Assembly: GCA_035533275.1 (NCBI GenBank)
Contig: DATLUD010000030.1
Coordinates: 1 to 64,000, forward strand
DNA length: 64,000 nucleotides
Direction of reading: 5' to 3'
From: SCRA01 sp035533275
GTDB lineage: Bacteria; Vulcanimicrobiota; Vulcanimicrobiia; Vulcanimicrobiales; SCRA01
The position numbers were made by a program, and so were the translations under genes. Positions 7,937-15,463 of the stretch are shown here, one piece after another. The notes under the pieces were generated by a model. It was not told the DNA's origin and searched no databases. It saw only the letters and a program-made list of their open reading frames with translations. The number at the start of each line of letters is the position of its first letter. The first letter of the stretch is position 1.

Positions 7937-9118
7937 ATGATGGCCATGCAGGCAATCGTGAACGGCGGACTGAGCTTCGACCTGACCCCTGAACAGGAGG
8001 CGATTCAGAAGCTCTGCCGCGAGCTCGCCGACGACCTCATCGCTCCCGCTGCCGAGGAGCTGGACGCCACAGGGGAGTTCCCCTACCAGATCGTGGCCAA
8101 GCTCGCGGAACTGGGCCTGTTGGGCATACCCTGGCCGGAGCGGTACGGGGGCATCGGCGCCGACACGGTCTCCTACGCGCTGGCTGTGATGGAGATCTCA
8201 CGCGGCGACGCCTCCGTGGGCATCACCCTGGCGGCGCACACCTCGCTGGGCTCCGCCCCTTTCTCCTACTTCGGGACGGAGGAGCAGAAGGAGCGCTACC
8301 TGGTGCCGCTCGCCCAGGGAACCATGCTCTGGGGCTTCGGTCTGACGGAGCCCGGGGCGGGCTCCGACGCCGGCAACTGCCAGACGCGCGCCGAGCTGGT
8401 GGGAGACCACTGGGTGATCAACGGCTCCAAGGCCTTCATCACCAACTCCGGCACGCGGATCACGGGGGGGACCACCATCACGGCCTGGACGGGCACCCTC
8501 CCCGACGGGCGCAAGGAGATCACCAACCTCATCGTGCCGCAGACGACCCCAGGGTTCTCGGCGAGCAAGAAGTACCGGAAGATGGGGTGGCGCGCCTCGG
8601 ATACGCGCGAGCTGGCGTTCGTGGACGCCAAGGTGCCCGCGGAGAACGTGCTGGGGCAGCGGGGGCGGGGGTTCAAGCAGTTCCTCGACATCCTCGACGG
8701 CGGGCGGATCTCGGTGGCGGCGCTCTCGATCGGGCTGGCTCAGGCGGCCTTCGAGGCGGCGCTGAAGTACGCCAAGGAGCGCCACGCGTTCGGCAAGCCG
8801 ATCGGCAAGTTCCAGGCGATCCAGTTCAAGCTGGCCGACATGAAGATGGAGATCGAGCACGCCAAGCTGATGCTGCTCAAGGCGGCCTGGGAGAAGGACC
8901 TGGGGCGCGACTTCGCCATGAGCGCCTCGCTGGCCAAGCTCTACGCCGCCGAGGTCTCGCGGAGAGTCTGCAACGAGGCGGTGCAGATTCACGGCGGGTA
9001 CGGCTTCATGGACGAGTACCCCGTCTCGAGGTACTACCGCGATCAGAAGGTCAACGAGATCGGCGAGGGGACCAACGAGGTCCAGCGCCTGGTCATCGCC
9101 CGGATGCTGGGGCTCTAG
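7937..9118 (+). CDS. Acyl-CoA dehydrogenase
   Basis: This 393-residue FAD enzyme is of the short/branched-chain acyl-CoA dehydrogenase class and introduces the alpha-beta double bond in fatty-acid or branched-chain amino-acid breakdown. The three family domains are visible: an all-helical N-terminus (FDLTPEQEAIQKLCRELAD), the middle beta domain with WGFGLTEPGAGSDAG and ITNSGT, and the C-terminal helical domain with YAKERHAFGKPIGKFQ and IHGGYGFMDEYPV. The catalytic base is expected at the Glu in IGEGTNEVQ near the C-terminus. Three ATG codons are close together (7937, 7940, 7946); 7946 has the best spacing from the upstream AAGAAG. The selenoprotein candidate starts two bases after its stop, so the two may be co-transcribed. 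Confidence 0.93.
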   Translation: MMAMQAIVNGGLSFDLTPEQEAIQKLCRELADDLIAPAAEELDATGEFPYQIVAKLAELGLLGIPWPERYGGIGADTVSYALAVMEISRGDASVGITLAAHTSLGSAPFSYFGTEEQKERYLVPLAQGTMLWGFGLTEPGAGSDAGNCQTRAELVGDHWVINGSKAFITNSGTRITGGTTITAWTGTLPDGRKEITNLIVPQTTPGFSASKKYRKMGWRASDTRELAFVDAKVPAENVLGQRGRGFKQFLDILDGGRISVAALSIGLAQAAFEAALKYAKERHAFGKPIGKFQAIQFKLADMKMEIEHAKLMLLKAAWEKDLGRDFAMSASLAKLYAAEVSRRVCNEAVQIHGGYGFMDEYPVSRYYRDQKVNEIGEGTNEVQRLVIARMLGL

Positions 9119-9120
9119 CC

Positions 9121-9681
9121 GTGGGGATCGCGCGGTCGCGATTGCTGGCCGGCATGGCGGCCCTCTGCGCGTTGGGGGCGGGGCGTCGCCCCGCGGAGGC
9201 GATGCCCGAGGCGGGACCGCGCGTGGGCGAGCCGGCCCCGGAGTTCAGCGGCGCCGCGGTCCAGCGCGGGGTCATCTCGACGTTCGATCTACGCCGGGCC
9301 GCCGCGGCGGACGGCACGCTCATGCTCTACTTCTTCGTCAAGGCGTTCACCCCGGCCTGAACGATCGAGGCCCAGGCCTTCACCGCCCGTGCGGCGGCGT
9401 TCGAACGGGCACACGCGACGATCGTCGGCGGCTCACGCGACGACGTGGCGACCTTGGCGCGCTTCGAGCAATCGGTGAAGGCGCCGTTCGAGATGGTGAG
9501 CCTCTCCGCGCGCGCCGTCGACGCGTACGACGCGGGAATCGTCTACTTCGGAAAGACGTACGCCGACCGGATCTCGTACCTGATCGACAAGGACGGCCGG
9601 ATCATCTGGACGCTGCGCGACCCGAGCCCGCTGGCGCACATCAACGAGGCGCTGGCGTTCTTGAGCAAGCGCGGCGCATAG
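9121..9681 (+). CDS. Secreted peroxiredoxin (BCP/PrxQ-like) with in-frame TGA at the peroxidatic Cys position: candidate selenoprotein
   Basis: Reading through TGA 9358-9360 gives one continuous 186-residue protein in a single frame. Before the TGA there is a signal-like N-terminus (LLAGMAALCALGAG), VGEPAPEFSG, and LMLYFFVKAFTPA. After it come TIEAQAF, a thioredoxin-fold body and FGKTYADRISYLIDKDGRI. Bacterioferritin-comigratory proteins have the same layout with KAxTPGCT, so the TGA sits exactly where the peroxidatic cysteine belongs. No Cys follows it, so this would be a one-selenocysteine enzyme reducing peroxides outside the cytoplasm. Start GTG 9121 follows the acyl-CoA dehydrogenase stop by two bases; ATG 9154 is an alternative. 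A nonsense mutation in a pseudogene is the main alternative, but the rest of the frame is intact and the position is too exact to favour that. Confidence 0.8.
9354..9404 (+). promoter_or_regulatory. Candidate bacterial SECIS region downstream of TGA
   Basis: Two stem-loops are possible around the TGA. GGCCTG 9354-9359, which includes the first two bases of the TGA, can pair with CAGGCC 9373-9378. CCGCC 9383-9387 can pair with GGCGG 9393-9397 around loop CGTGC, which has a G at its second position about 29 bases after the TGA. That spacing fits published bacterial SECIS models. TCGA 9365-9368 and TCGA 9401-9404 could close an outer stem. No folding was run, so the exact element is not fixed. 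Confidence 0.4.
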
Positions 9682-9696
9682 CGCGCCGCGGCGGCG

Positions 9697-10293
9697 CTAC
9701 GCCGTGCGCGCGTGGAGCCGCGCGCCGGCGATCACGACGCCGTTGCCCGCCGGCATGCCCTTGAAGCCGCGGATCCCTCCGTCGAGGAACTGCAGCGTCG
9801 CCTTCAGCCGCTCGGGAGGCGGCTCGCCTTCGTCCAAGCAGAAGCGCGAGAACGGCGCGCAAGGGCGCATCACCGCCGGGCGCTCGATGCGTAGCGGCGG
9901 CTCGCCGGGCAGCTCGATCAAGAGCTCCTCGCCCAGGTCCGCCAGCTGCGTGCGTCCCGGTCGCTCCACGATGAGGCTCTCGCCGGCGGCGCCGAGAGCG
10001 ATATGCTCACCGAAGCGCTCGCGCATGGCATCGTAGTGGCCGGTGAAGCCGATGGAGAGGTGGTTGGTGGCATTGGAGCGCGTCGCGGGGTGGGCGGCGT
10101 GGTGGACGTCGAGCACGTAGCCTTCGCCCACGCGCGCGACGGCGCCATCGGGTGAGACGTGGAGGCCCTCGACGTGGCGGATCAGTTCGACGCGGTAGCG
10201 CGAGGCGTCGCCGTCCTTCAGACGGTCGAGCTCGATCTGGAGTTGGATGATCACGCCCAGCTCGCGCCACATAGCCGCTGTGCGTTCAACCAT
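9697..10293 (-). CDS. Hypothetical protein, possibly MOSC-domain-like
   Basis: This 198-residue cytoplasmic protein has no signal peptide or membrane helix. The pattern of an N-terminal strand-rich part, a central NHLSIGFTGHYDAMRERFG segment, LGAAGESLIVE, DLGEELLIELPGEPPLRI and a conserved-looking RPCAPFSRF followed by a glycine-rich end recalls MOSC (molybdenum-cofactor sulfurase C-terminal) proteins, which bind sulfur or molybdenum cofactor through a cysteine. This resemblance is by eye only and no cofactor site can be assigned. The gene converges on the peroxiredoxin with a 15-base gap and lies downstream of the tRNA-Leu gene on the same strand. Function unknown. Confidence 0.6.
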   Translation of the reverse strand: MVERTAAMWRELGVIIQLQIELDRLKDGDASRYRVELIRHVEGLHVSPDGAVARVGEGYVLDVHHAAHPATRSNATNHLSIGFTGHYDAMRERFGEHIALGAAGESLIVERPGRTQLADLGEELLIELPGEPPLRIERPAVMRPCAPFSRFCLDEGEPPPERLKATLQFLDGGIRGFKGMPAGNGVVIAGARLHARTA

Positions 10294-10369
10294 CCCACCG
10301 AGCGTTCCTCGGGTTCTCGTTGCGAGGCTCGGAGGCGATCCTCGAGATCAGCGCCGCCGGATGAGCAAC

Positions 10370-10400
10370 GTGCTCAACGCCGGCCAACGGCATTGAGCAC
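10370..10400 (-). terminator. Hairpin downstream of tRNA-Leu
   Basis: GTGCTCAA 10370-10377 pairs with TTGAGCAC 10393-10400, and after one mismatch GCCG 10379-10382 pairs with CGGC 10388-10391, leaving a five-base loop. The hairpin begins 12 bases beyond the tRNA 3' end on the same strand, as expected for a terminator or processing signal. There is no T-tract after it, so Rho-independent termination is uncertain. Confidence 0.45.
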
Positions 10401-10412
10401 GCAACGAACACT

Positions 10413-10499
10413 TGGTGCCGAGAAAGGGACTCGAACCCCCACGAGCTTTCGCCCACTAGTACCTGAAACTAGCGCGTCTACCAATTCCGCCATCTCGGC
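10413..10499 (-). tRNA. tRNA-Leu (anticodon CAG)
   Basis: The 87-base gene has acceptor stem GCCGAGA/TCTCGGC, discriminator A and an encoded CCA (10413-10415). The anticodon CAG (complement of 10463-10465) sits in a TTCAGGT loop on a CTAGT/ACTAG stem. A long variable arm (TGGGCGAAAGCTCGT) marks it as a class II tRNA, and the T arm has GGGTTCGAGTCCC. The D arm contains TTGGTAGACGC, typical of leucine tRNAs. It decodes CUG, the favoured Leu codon in this high-GC genome. Confidence 0.97.
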
Positions 10500-10510
10500 G
10501 CGGCCACAGT

Positions 10511-10540
10511 AAGATACCACAGGGGCCCGGCGCCCCGCAA
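10511..10540 (-). promoter_or_regulatory. Putative promoter of tRNA-Leu
   Basis: On the minus strand TTGCGG (10540-10535) and TATCTT (10516-10511) are separated by 18 bases, with the mature tRNA 5' end 11 bases beyond the -10 box. The spacing is right for a housekeeping promoter giving a very short leader. The -35 match is partial. Confidence 0.4.
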
Positions 10541-10579
10541 GGGTGACCTCGGCCGAGGCCGAAGTGCCGAAGGCGACGT

Positions 10580-11488
10580 ATGAAGTTCAGCCAATTGCGG
10601 ACCTTCCTCGAGACGGTGCGCCGGGGCGGCTTCGCCGAGGCCGCTCGCGCCATGGGGGTCTCGCAGCCGGCCATCACCCGGCAAATCCAGCGCCTGGAGA
10701 ACGAGCTCGGCGTTCGCCTCCTGCGGCGAGCCGAAGGCCCCGTCACGCTCACCGCGGCCGGAAGCCAGGTCCAGGTCTTCGCCGAGCAGGTCCTGAGCGA
10801 GTACGAGGCGTTGCGAGAGCGCCTGCGCCCCTTCCACGAGGGCGTGGCGGGCTCGCTGCGCGTCGCGGCCAGCACCACGCCGGGGGAATACCTGGTCCCA
10901 CGCCTGCTAGTGCTCTTCGCCCAGCGTTATCCCGAGGTGACCTCCCTGCTCGACGTCAGCGACTCCCGGCGCGTGGCCGACGCCCTGGCCGAGGGGCTAT
11001 ACGACGTCGGCTTCACCGGCATCGCGCCCCAGCGGCCGCATTTGGAGGTGGAGCAGGTGGCCACGGACGAGATCGTGCTCATCGCCCCGGCCGCGCATCC
11101 GTTGGCCAAGCGCCGCCGCATCAAGATCGCCGATCTGGAAGGGGAGACGCTCATCGCGCGCGAGGCAGGCTCGGGCACCATGGAGAGCGTGAAGCGCTCT
11201 CTGCGCGACGCCGGCGCCGAGCTGCCGTCCATGCGCACCGCGATGCAGCTCGGCACCTCGCACGCAGTGCTGGCCGCCGTGCGCGCCGGCCTGGGCGTGG
11301 GCTTCGTCACCTCGCACGCGCTCGACGGTGAGCTCCACGACCGCAACGGCGTGCGCGTCGTTGCCATCAACGGCGTCTCGCTGGTGCGCGATCTCTACAT
11401 GATCTACCGCGCCGACCATCTCGACGTCCCCGTGGTGCGAGCCTTTGTCGACTCCACCCGGCGCTGGGCCGAAGGCACGCGCGCGTAG
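10580..11488 (+). CDS. LysR-family transcriptional regulator
   Basis: The 302-residue protein has the LysR winged helix-turn-helix at about 1-60 (LRTFLETVRRGGFAEAARAMGVSQPAITRQIQRLENELG) followed by a linker helix and the two-lobed substrate-binding domain (about 90-295; GSLRVAASTTPGEYLVPRLL, VGFTGIAPQRPHLEVEQVATD, GLGVGFVTSHALDGEL). Such proteins bind a small effector and usually regulate a divergent or adjacent gene. Here the divergent neighbour is only the tRNA-Leu gene, and the next genes downstream are a small membrane protein and a YyaL-type protein, so its target is not evident. No T-N11-A-type operator was assigned. Confidence 0.9.
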   Translation: MKFSQLRTFLETVRRGGFAEAARAMGVSQPAITRQIQRLENELGVRLLRRAEGPVTLTAAGSQVQVFAEQVLSEYEALRERLRPFHEGVAGSLRVAASTTPGEYLVPRLLVLFAQRYPEVTSLLDVSDSRRVADALAEGLYDVGFTGIAPQRPHLEVEQVATDEIVLIAPAAHPLAKRRRIKIADLEGETLIAREAGSGTMESVKRSLRDAGAELPSMRTAMQLGTSHAVLAAVRAGLGVGFVTSHALDGELHDRNGVRVVAINGVSLVRDLYMIYRADHLDVPVVRAFVDSTRRWAEGTRA

Positions 11489-11500
11489 CGTGCTCCCGCC

Positions 11501-11794
11501 ATGACGCTCTCGCACGATCCCGCCGCGCTCTCCGGATTCGTGCTGTGCCTGCTGGGCGGGCTCGGCGCCGTCTACAAGGGGCGCCGCGGCGCGCTCACCT
11601 GGTGGGAGCGCGAGGTCTACCACATGTCGCCGCGCTCCAACGTCCGCTTCGGCATCTTCTACCTCGCGCTGGCGGGGCTCTTCGCGCTGATCCTGCTAGG
11701 CGCGCCCCTTCCCAGCGTGATCATCCTTGCGGTAGCGGTGGTCTCCGGAATCCTGTACGTGAGCTCGTTCGCGCGCGGCGCGGGAGACGATTGA
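11501..11794 (+). CDS. Small membrane protein of unknown function
   Basis: This 97-residue protein has a first hydrophobic stretch (about 8-23, GFVLCLLGGLGAVY), a positively charged middle (KGRRGALTWWEREVYHMSPRSN), and two further helices (FGIFYLALAGLFALILLG and VIILAVAVVSGILYVSSF). No family is recognised. It starts 12 bases after the LysR gene and ends four bases before the YyaL-type gene, so it is probably in the same transcript. It resembles many small unnamed membrane proteins; no function is proposed. Confidence 0.65.
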   Translation: MTLSHDPAALSGFVLCLLGGLGAVYKGRRGALTWWEREVYHMSPRSNVRFGIFYLALAGLFALILLGAPLPSVIILAVAVVSGILYVSSFARGAGDD

Positions 11795-11798
11795 CACC

Positions 11799-13601
11799 AT
11801 GAGCGAGACATTCCACTTCTCCCCGCGCCCGAACCGGGCGCACGAGATCCGCTGGCGGCCGTGGGGTCCGCAAGCCTTCGCCGAGGCGCAGGCCCAGGAC
11901 CGGCCGATCCTCCTCTCGCTCTCGGCGGTGTGGTGCCACTGGTGCCACGTGATGGACGAGACCACGTACTCGACGCCGGCGATCATCGAGAGCATCAACG
12001 AGCACTTCGTCCCGATCCGCGTCGACAACGACCGCCGCCCCGACATCAACGCGCGCTACAACATGGGCGGCTGGCCGACGACGGCGTTCCTGATGCCCGG
12101 CGGCGAGACGATCACCGGCGCCACCTACCTTGCGCCCCAGCAGATGCACCAGCTGCTGGAGCGCATCGTGGAATTCTACCGCGAGAACGCCCCGGAGATC
12201 CGCCGCAAGATGGCCGAGGAACCGCTGCGCCGGCTCGCGTCCTCACCGCAGCGGAGCGCCCTCTCCCCGGAGATGGTGGAGCGGGTGCTGGAGGCGGCGG
12301 GCGATCTCTACGACCCCGAGTTCGGCGGCTTCGGCACCGCGCCGAAGTTTCCGATGACCGACGTGCTGGAGCTGCTGCTCGATCGCTGGCTGTGCACGCG
12401 CGATGCGCGGCCGCGGCAGATGCTGGAGAAGACGCTGCACGCGATGGCCGACGGCGGGATGTACGATCACGTCGAGGGCGGCTGGTTCCGCTACTCCACC
12501 GACCGCGCCTGGCAGGTCCCGCACTTCGAGAAGATGGCCGAGGACCACGCCGGGCTGCTGCGCGTCTGTGCGCGCTTCGCGCGCGTCACCGGCGACGCCC
12601 GCCTGCGCGATCGCGTCTCCGCCGCCATCGGCTGGCTGACCTCAACGCTCTACGAACCCCGCAGCGGCCTCTTCGGCGGCAGCCAGGACGCCGACGAGGT
12701 CTACTATGCCAAGGGGTTGGAGGAGCGCCGCGCGATGCGCGCGCCGTACGTCGACCGCACCTCGTACACGAACTGGACGGCCGCGCTCGCCGGCGCGCTC
12801 TACGAGGTCGCGCCGCTGCTGGACGACGCGGCGTTGGCCCAGCGCGCCACGCGCGCGCTCGACGTGCTGTGGGAACGCATGCACGACGAGCGTCTCGGCT
12901 TGCTCTACCACTACCTGGCGCCGCCGGACGGCGAGCCGCAGACGTGGGGTCTGCTGACGGATCAAGCGGCGATGCTGCGCGCCCTGCTCGACGCCCATGC
13001 GGCCACGGGCCAGATCCGCATGCTGGAGCGCGCCGAGCAGCTGGCCGACGAGACCGTGGCGCGGCTCTGTTCGGAGCACGGCGGCTTTCTCGACCGCGCG
13101 CCCGACGGCGAGGCGCTGGGCTTTCTCGCGCTGGCCGACCGCCCGTTGGCGGAGAACGCCGCCGCGGCCGATGCCCTCGTGCGTCTGGCGGCGTTGGCGG
13201 ACCGGCCAGATCTGCGAGAGGTGGCGGAGCGCGCGCTGGCACTCCATGCGGGGGCGTACGAGAGAGCGGGCGCCTTCGCCGCGCCGTTCGCGCGCGCCGT
13301 GGCACGCTTCGTCGCGCCGAACAAGACGGTGACGCTCGTGACGCTCGATGAAGGCCGGGAGCGCGCGGCGCTCGAGTTGCTAGGAGCCGCCGGCGAGCTG
13401 CGCCTGGACGACCCGCTGGTGGAGGTCCGCGTGCTCGACGCGGAGCGTGACCGGGGGCGCCTGATCCGCAGCGGCTACGCCGCCGACGAGCGCGGCGCGG
13501 TCGCCTACGTCTGCATCGGCACGGTCTGCGCCGAGCCGGCGCGCACGACGGAGGAGATCAGGAGCGCTTATCGGACGTTCTTTGGCGCCGCGGGGGCCTG
13601 A
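11799..13601 (+). CDS. YyaL/Spermatogenesis-associated-20-type thioredoxin-domain protein
   Basis: The 600-residue protein has an N-terminal thioredoxin-like domain (about 1-165) with AVWCHWCHVMDETTY, the WCHWCH motif diagnostic of the YyaL/SSP411 family. An alpha/alpha-barrel of the N-acylglucosamine 2-epimerase or cellobiose epimerase fold follows (about 170-600; YDPEFGGFGTAPKFP, MYDHVEGGWFRYSTDR, VPHFEKMAEDHAGLL). Family members are often nearer 650-700 residues, so this copy is somewhat short, mostly at the C-terminus. The biochemical role of the family is unsettled. There is no signal peptide, so it is cytoplasmic. Its 3' end overlaps a small convergent gene. Confidence 0.9.
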   Translation: MSETFHFSPRPNRAHEIRWRPWGPQAFAEAQAQDRPILLSLSAVWCHWCHVMDETTYSTPAIIESINEHFVPIRVDNDRRPDINARYNMGGWPTTAFLMPGGETITGATYLAPQQMHQLLERIVEFYRENAPEIRRKMAEEPLRRLASSPQRSALSPEMVERVLEAAGDLYDPEFGGFGTAPKFPMTDVLELLLDRWLCTRDARPRQMLEKTLHAMADGGMYDHVEGGWFRYSTDRAWQVPHFEKMAEDHAGLLRVCARFARVTGDARLRDRVSAAIGWLTSTLYEPRSGLFGGSQDADEVYYAKGLEERRAMRAPYVDRTSYTNWTAALAGALYEVAPLLDDAALAQRATRALDVLWERMHDERLGLLYHYLAPPDGEPQTWGLLTDQAAMLRALLDAHAATGQIRMLERAEQLADETVARLCSEHGGFLDRAPDGEALGFLALADRPLAENAAAADALVRLAALADRPDLREVAERALALHAGAYERAGAFAAPFARAVARFVAPNKTVTLVTLDEGRERAALELLGAAGELRLDDPLVEVRVLDAERDRGRLIRSGYAADERGAVAYVCIGTVCAEPARTTEEIRSAYRTFFGAAGA

Positions 13602-13756
13602 AGAGGCTGCGCCGAGATGCGCAGCGCCGGAACGACGAGATTCCCCTCGCCACTGGACGAGAGCTGCGCGAGGCGCTCGTGGACGCCATACAGCGTCCCG
13701 ACGACGGCGACGGCAAGGATCACCCAACGGTTCAGCGCGCGAAGTGCCACGGCCAT
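13568..13756 (-). CDS. Possible small single-pass membrane protein
   Basis: This 62-codon frame encodes an N-terminal helix (WVILAVAVVGTLYGV, about 11-25) followed by a polar tail ending in a Pro/Ala-rich segment. A GAGG precedes the ATG by about 13 bases. Its 3' end overlaps the end of the convergent YyaL-type gene by 34 bases. No homologue is recognised. It could be genuine or a chance frame; the hydrophobic N-terminus and the lack of any other gene at 13602-13756 are in its favour. Confidence 0.4.
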   Translation of the reverse strand: MAVALRALNRWVILAVAVVGTLYGVHERLAQLSSSGEGNLVVPALRISAQPLQAPAAPKNVR

Positions 13757-13851
13757 ACTGATCTCAAGTCCTCTCGTCAGCGGTCACACCCATAGTGTAC
13801 AGGTCTTCGGTACGGCCCCGCAACGGCATGAGCCGTCGGAAGGCGCCGATT

Positions 13852-15444
13852 TCAGTAAAGATGCGGCCCGAGGCGACCCGGAATGTAGTGGCCATACCAG
13901 AAATGCAAACGCTTTCCAGGTTGGATGAAGTCCTCGCGCCGCCGCAGCGAGCTCGCCGTCATCCGCGAGGGAAGCTTCCATGCGTAGACGTTGCCCGCGT
14001 TGTCGACCGCGTAGACCCCGCTCTCGACCACCGCCGGCCCGGCGTAGAAGTAGCCCAGGACGTCGGTGGGATTGGCTTTCCACAGGATGCGGCAGTCGTG
14101 GTCGAAGGCCACGAACCACGGCGCCGGGCCCGTGGTGCCGCCCGCGGGGGTTCCCGAGGGAACGCCGTTGTCGAGCCCCGTGAAGCCGATGCCGCTGACG
14201 AAGGCGGCATAGCTGTAGAGCGTGGAGTTGGTCGCCTCGAGATTGCAGATCTTCGCGCCGCTGCCGACCGGGAAGATGTCGAGATCGCTGTCGTAGTTAC
14301 CGCGGTTGTAGCCTGAGGAAACGGCGACCACGGCACCGTCGGTCGTCGGCGTCCAGATGCCGCCGAAGCCCCCCGGGGGCGTGTGCAGGTTGACCAGCGT
14401 CTCGAAAAGCAGAGACGGATTGCTCGGCGTCGCCAACGAGTAGCCGTAGTAGTCGCCGTTCTTGCTCTCGAAGTAGAGGTTTCCGCCCCAGAGCAGCTCG
14501 CCGCCTCCGACGTCCTCATCCCAGCTCCCCGAGCTGGCGCCGCCGTCGTACGTGTCGGCTACGTTTGCGCTGAGAGCCAGCGTGGAGGGCGAGATCGCAA
14601 GCACGCTGTCCTGGTACCCGACGTTGTTCTTCGTGTTGCCGGTGCCGAAGAAGAGGTTGGTGCCGTCGTAGCTGATGGGCGACCAGCTTCCCCCGCCCTC
14701 GCTCAACGACCCGATCGACAGCGACGGCACGACGGGGAAGGTGTTGGGGATCTGCTGCCCCGTCAGCTCGTCGAACGCCATGATCCCGCCCGTCACGTAC
14801 CCCGTGTCGGGGTCTCCGCCGGAGACGCCCTCGAAGACGCGGCCGTTGGCGACGACGGGATCGCCGCGCATGTTCCCGTACGTGAGCGGCGGCGTCTCCC
14901 AGACGACCGCTCCCGTCATCGCGTCGAGCGCCGCGAGGTATCCGCCCTGAGCCGTGGGTGATTGCGTGCCCCACACAGGGACGAACAGCTTTCCGTTGGC
15001 GAGCGTCGGCGTTCCATAGACGCCGGAGACGCTGCTGGCGACCGGCAGCCGTGTCTGCCAGACTGGCGCACCGTTGTCGCGATTGAGCGCAGTGACCACG
15101 CCGCAGACGTCCGCCACGTAGACGAGGCCGTTGGCCGCCAAGGGGCTGGCCTGGTCGACGAAGACCGTCGCGCTCTGCGCCGCTTGGACGCACGCGGGAT
15201 CGACGCCGGTGTTGCGCCAGGCCAGCGTCAGCGTGCCGACGGTGGACGAGGTGATTCCCGTAGGAAGCTGCTCGAAGCCGGTCCGCTCGCCGTCGTGCGC
15301 GTAGGTCGTCCAGTCGTCGTAGATGACCGGCACGGGTGGGCCCGTGGGCGCAGGCGCAACCGTCGATGCGCCGCCGCCTCCGCCGCACCCCGCAAGCAGG
15401 GCGAGGAAGGCGACGGCGACGGGGCGGTGGAGAACGGTGCGCAT
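13852..15444 (-). CDS. PQQ-type beta-propeller lipoprotein
   Basis: The 530-residue protein opens with a lipoprotein signal (VAVAFLALLAGCGGGGG; the lipobox Cys is at about residue 20), then a Pro/Ala linker, then repeated blades of the PQQ-enzyme/BamB propeller. Recognisable blades include ANGLVYVADVCGVVTALNRD, GYLAALDAMTGAVVWETP, GRVFEGVSGGD, GNLYFESKNGDYYGYS and VYAVDNAGNVYAWKL. No dehydrogenase active-site residues are evident, so a scaffold or binding role at the inner face of the outer membrane is more likely than catalysis. The last 35 residues after the final blade are Arg-rich and unlike the rest. It is the last gene of the leftward envelope/exopolysaccharide run. Confidence 0.85.
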   Translation of the reverse strand: MRTVLHRPVAVAFLALLAGCGGGGGASTVAPAPTGPPVPVIYDDWTTYAHDGERTGFEQLPTGITSSTVGTLTLAWRNTGVDPACVQAAQSATVFVDQASPLAANGLVYVADVCGVVTALNRDNGAPVWQTRLPVASSVSGVYGTPTLANGKLFVPVWGTQSPTAQGGYLAALDAMTGAVVWETPPLTYGNMRGDPVVANGRVFEGVSGGDPDTGYVTGGIMAFDELTGQQIPNTFPVVPSLSIGSLSEGGGSWSPISYDGTNLFFGTGNTKNNVGYQDSVLAISPSTLALSANVADTYDGGASSGSWDEDVGGGELLWGGNLYFESKNGDYYGYSLATPSNPSLLFETLVNLHTPPGGFGGIWTPTTDGAVVAVSSGYNRGNYDSDLDIFPVGSGAKICNLEATNSTLYSYAAFVSGIGFTGLDNGVPSGTPAGGTTGPAPWFVAFDHDCRILWKANPTDVLGYFYAGPAVVESGVYAVDNAGNVYAWKLPSRMTASSLRRREDFIQPGKRLHFWYGHYIPGRLGPHLY

Positions 15445-15463
15445 GCGGTGGCTCGAGGGTGCG

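Noticed and set aside
9358..9360. The TGA as a simple nonsense mutation or sequencing error.
   Set aside because: It falls exactly on the catalytic Cys codon, both flanks stay in one frame with intact family motifs, and TGA differs from a Cys codon in a way typical of Sec/Cys exchange. Not excluded until selenocysteine genes are checked.
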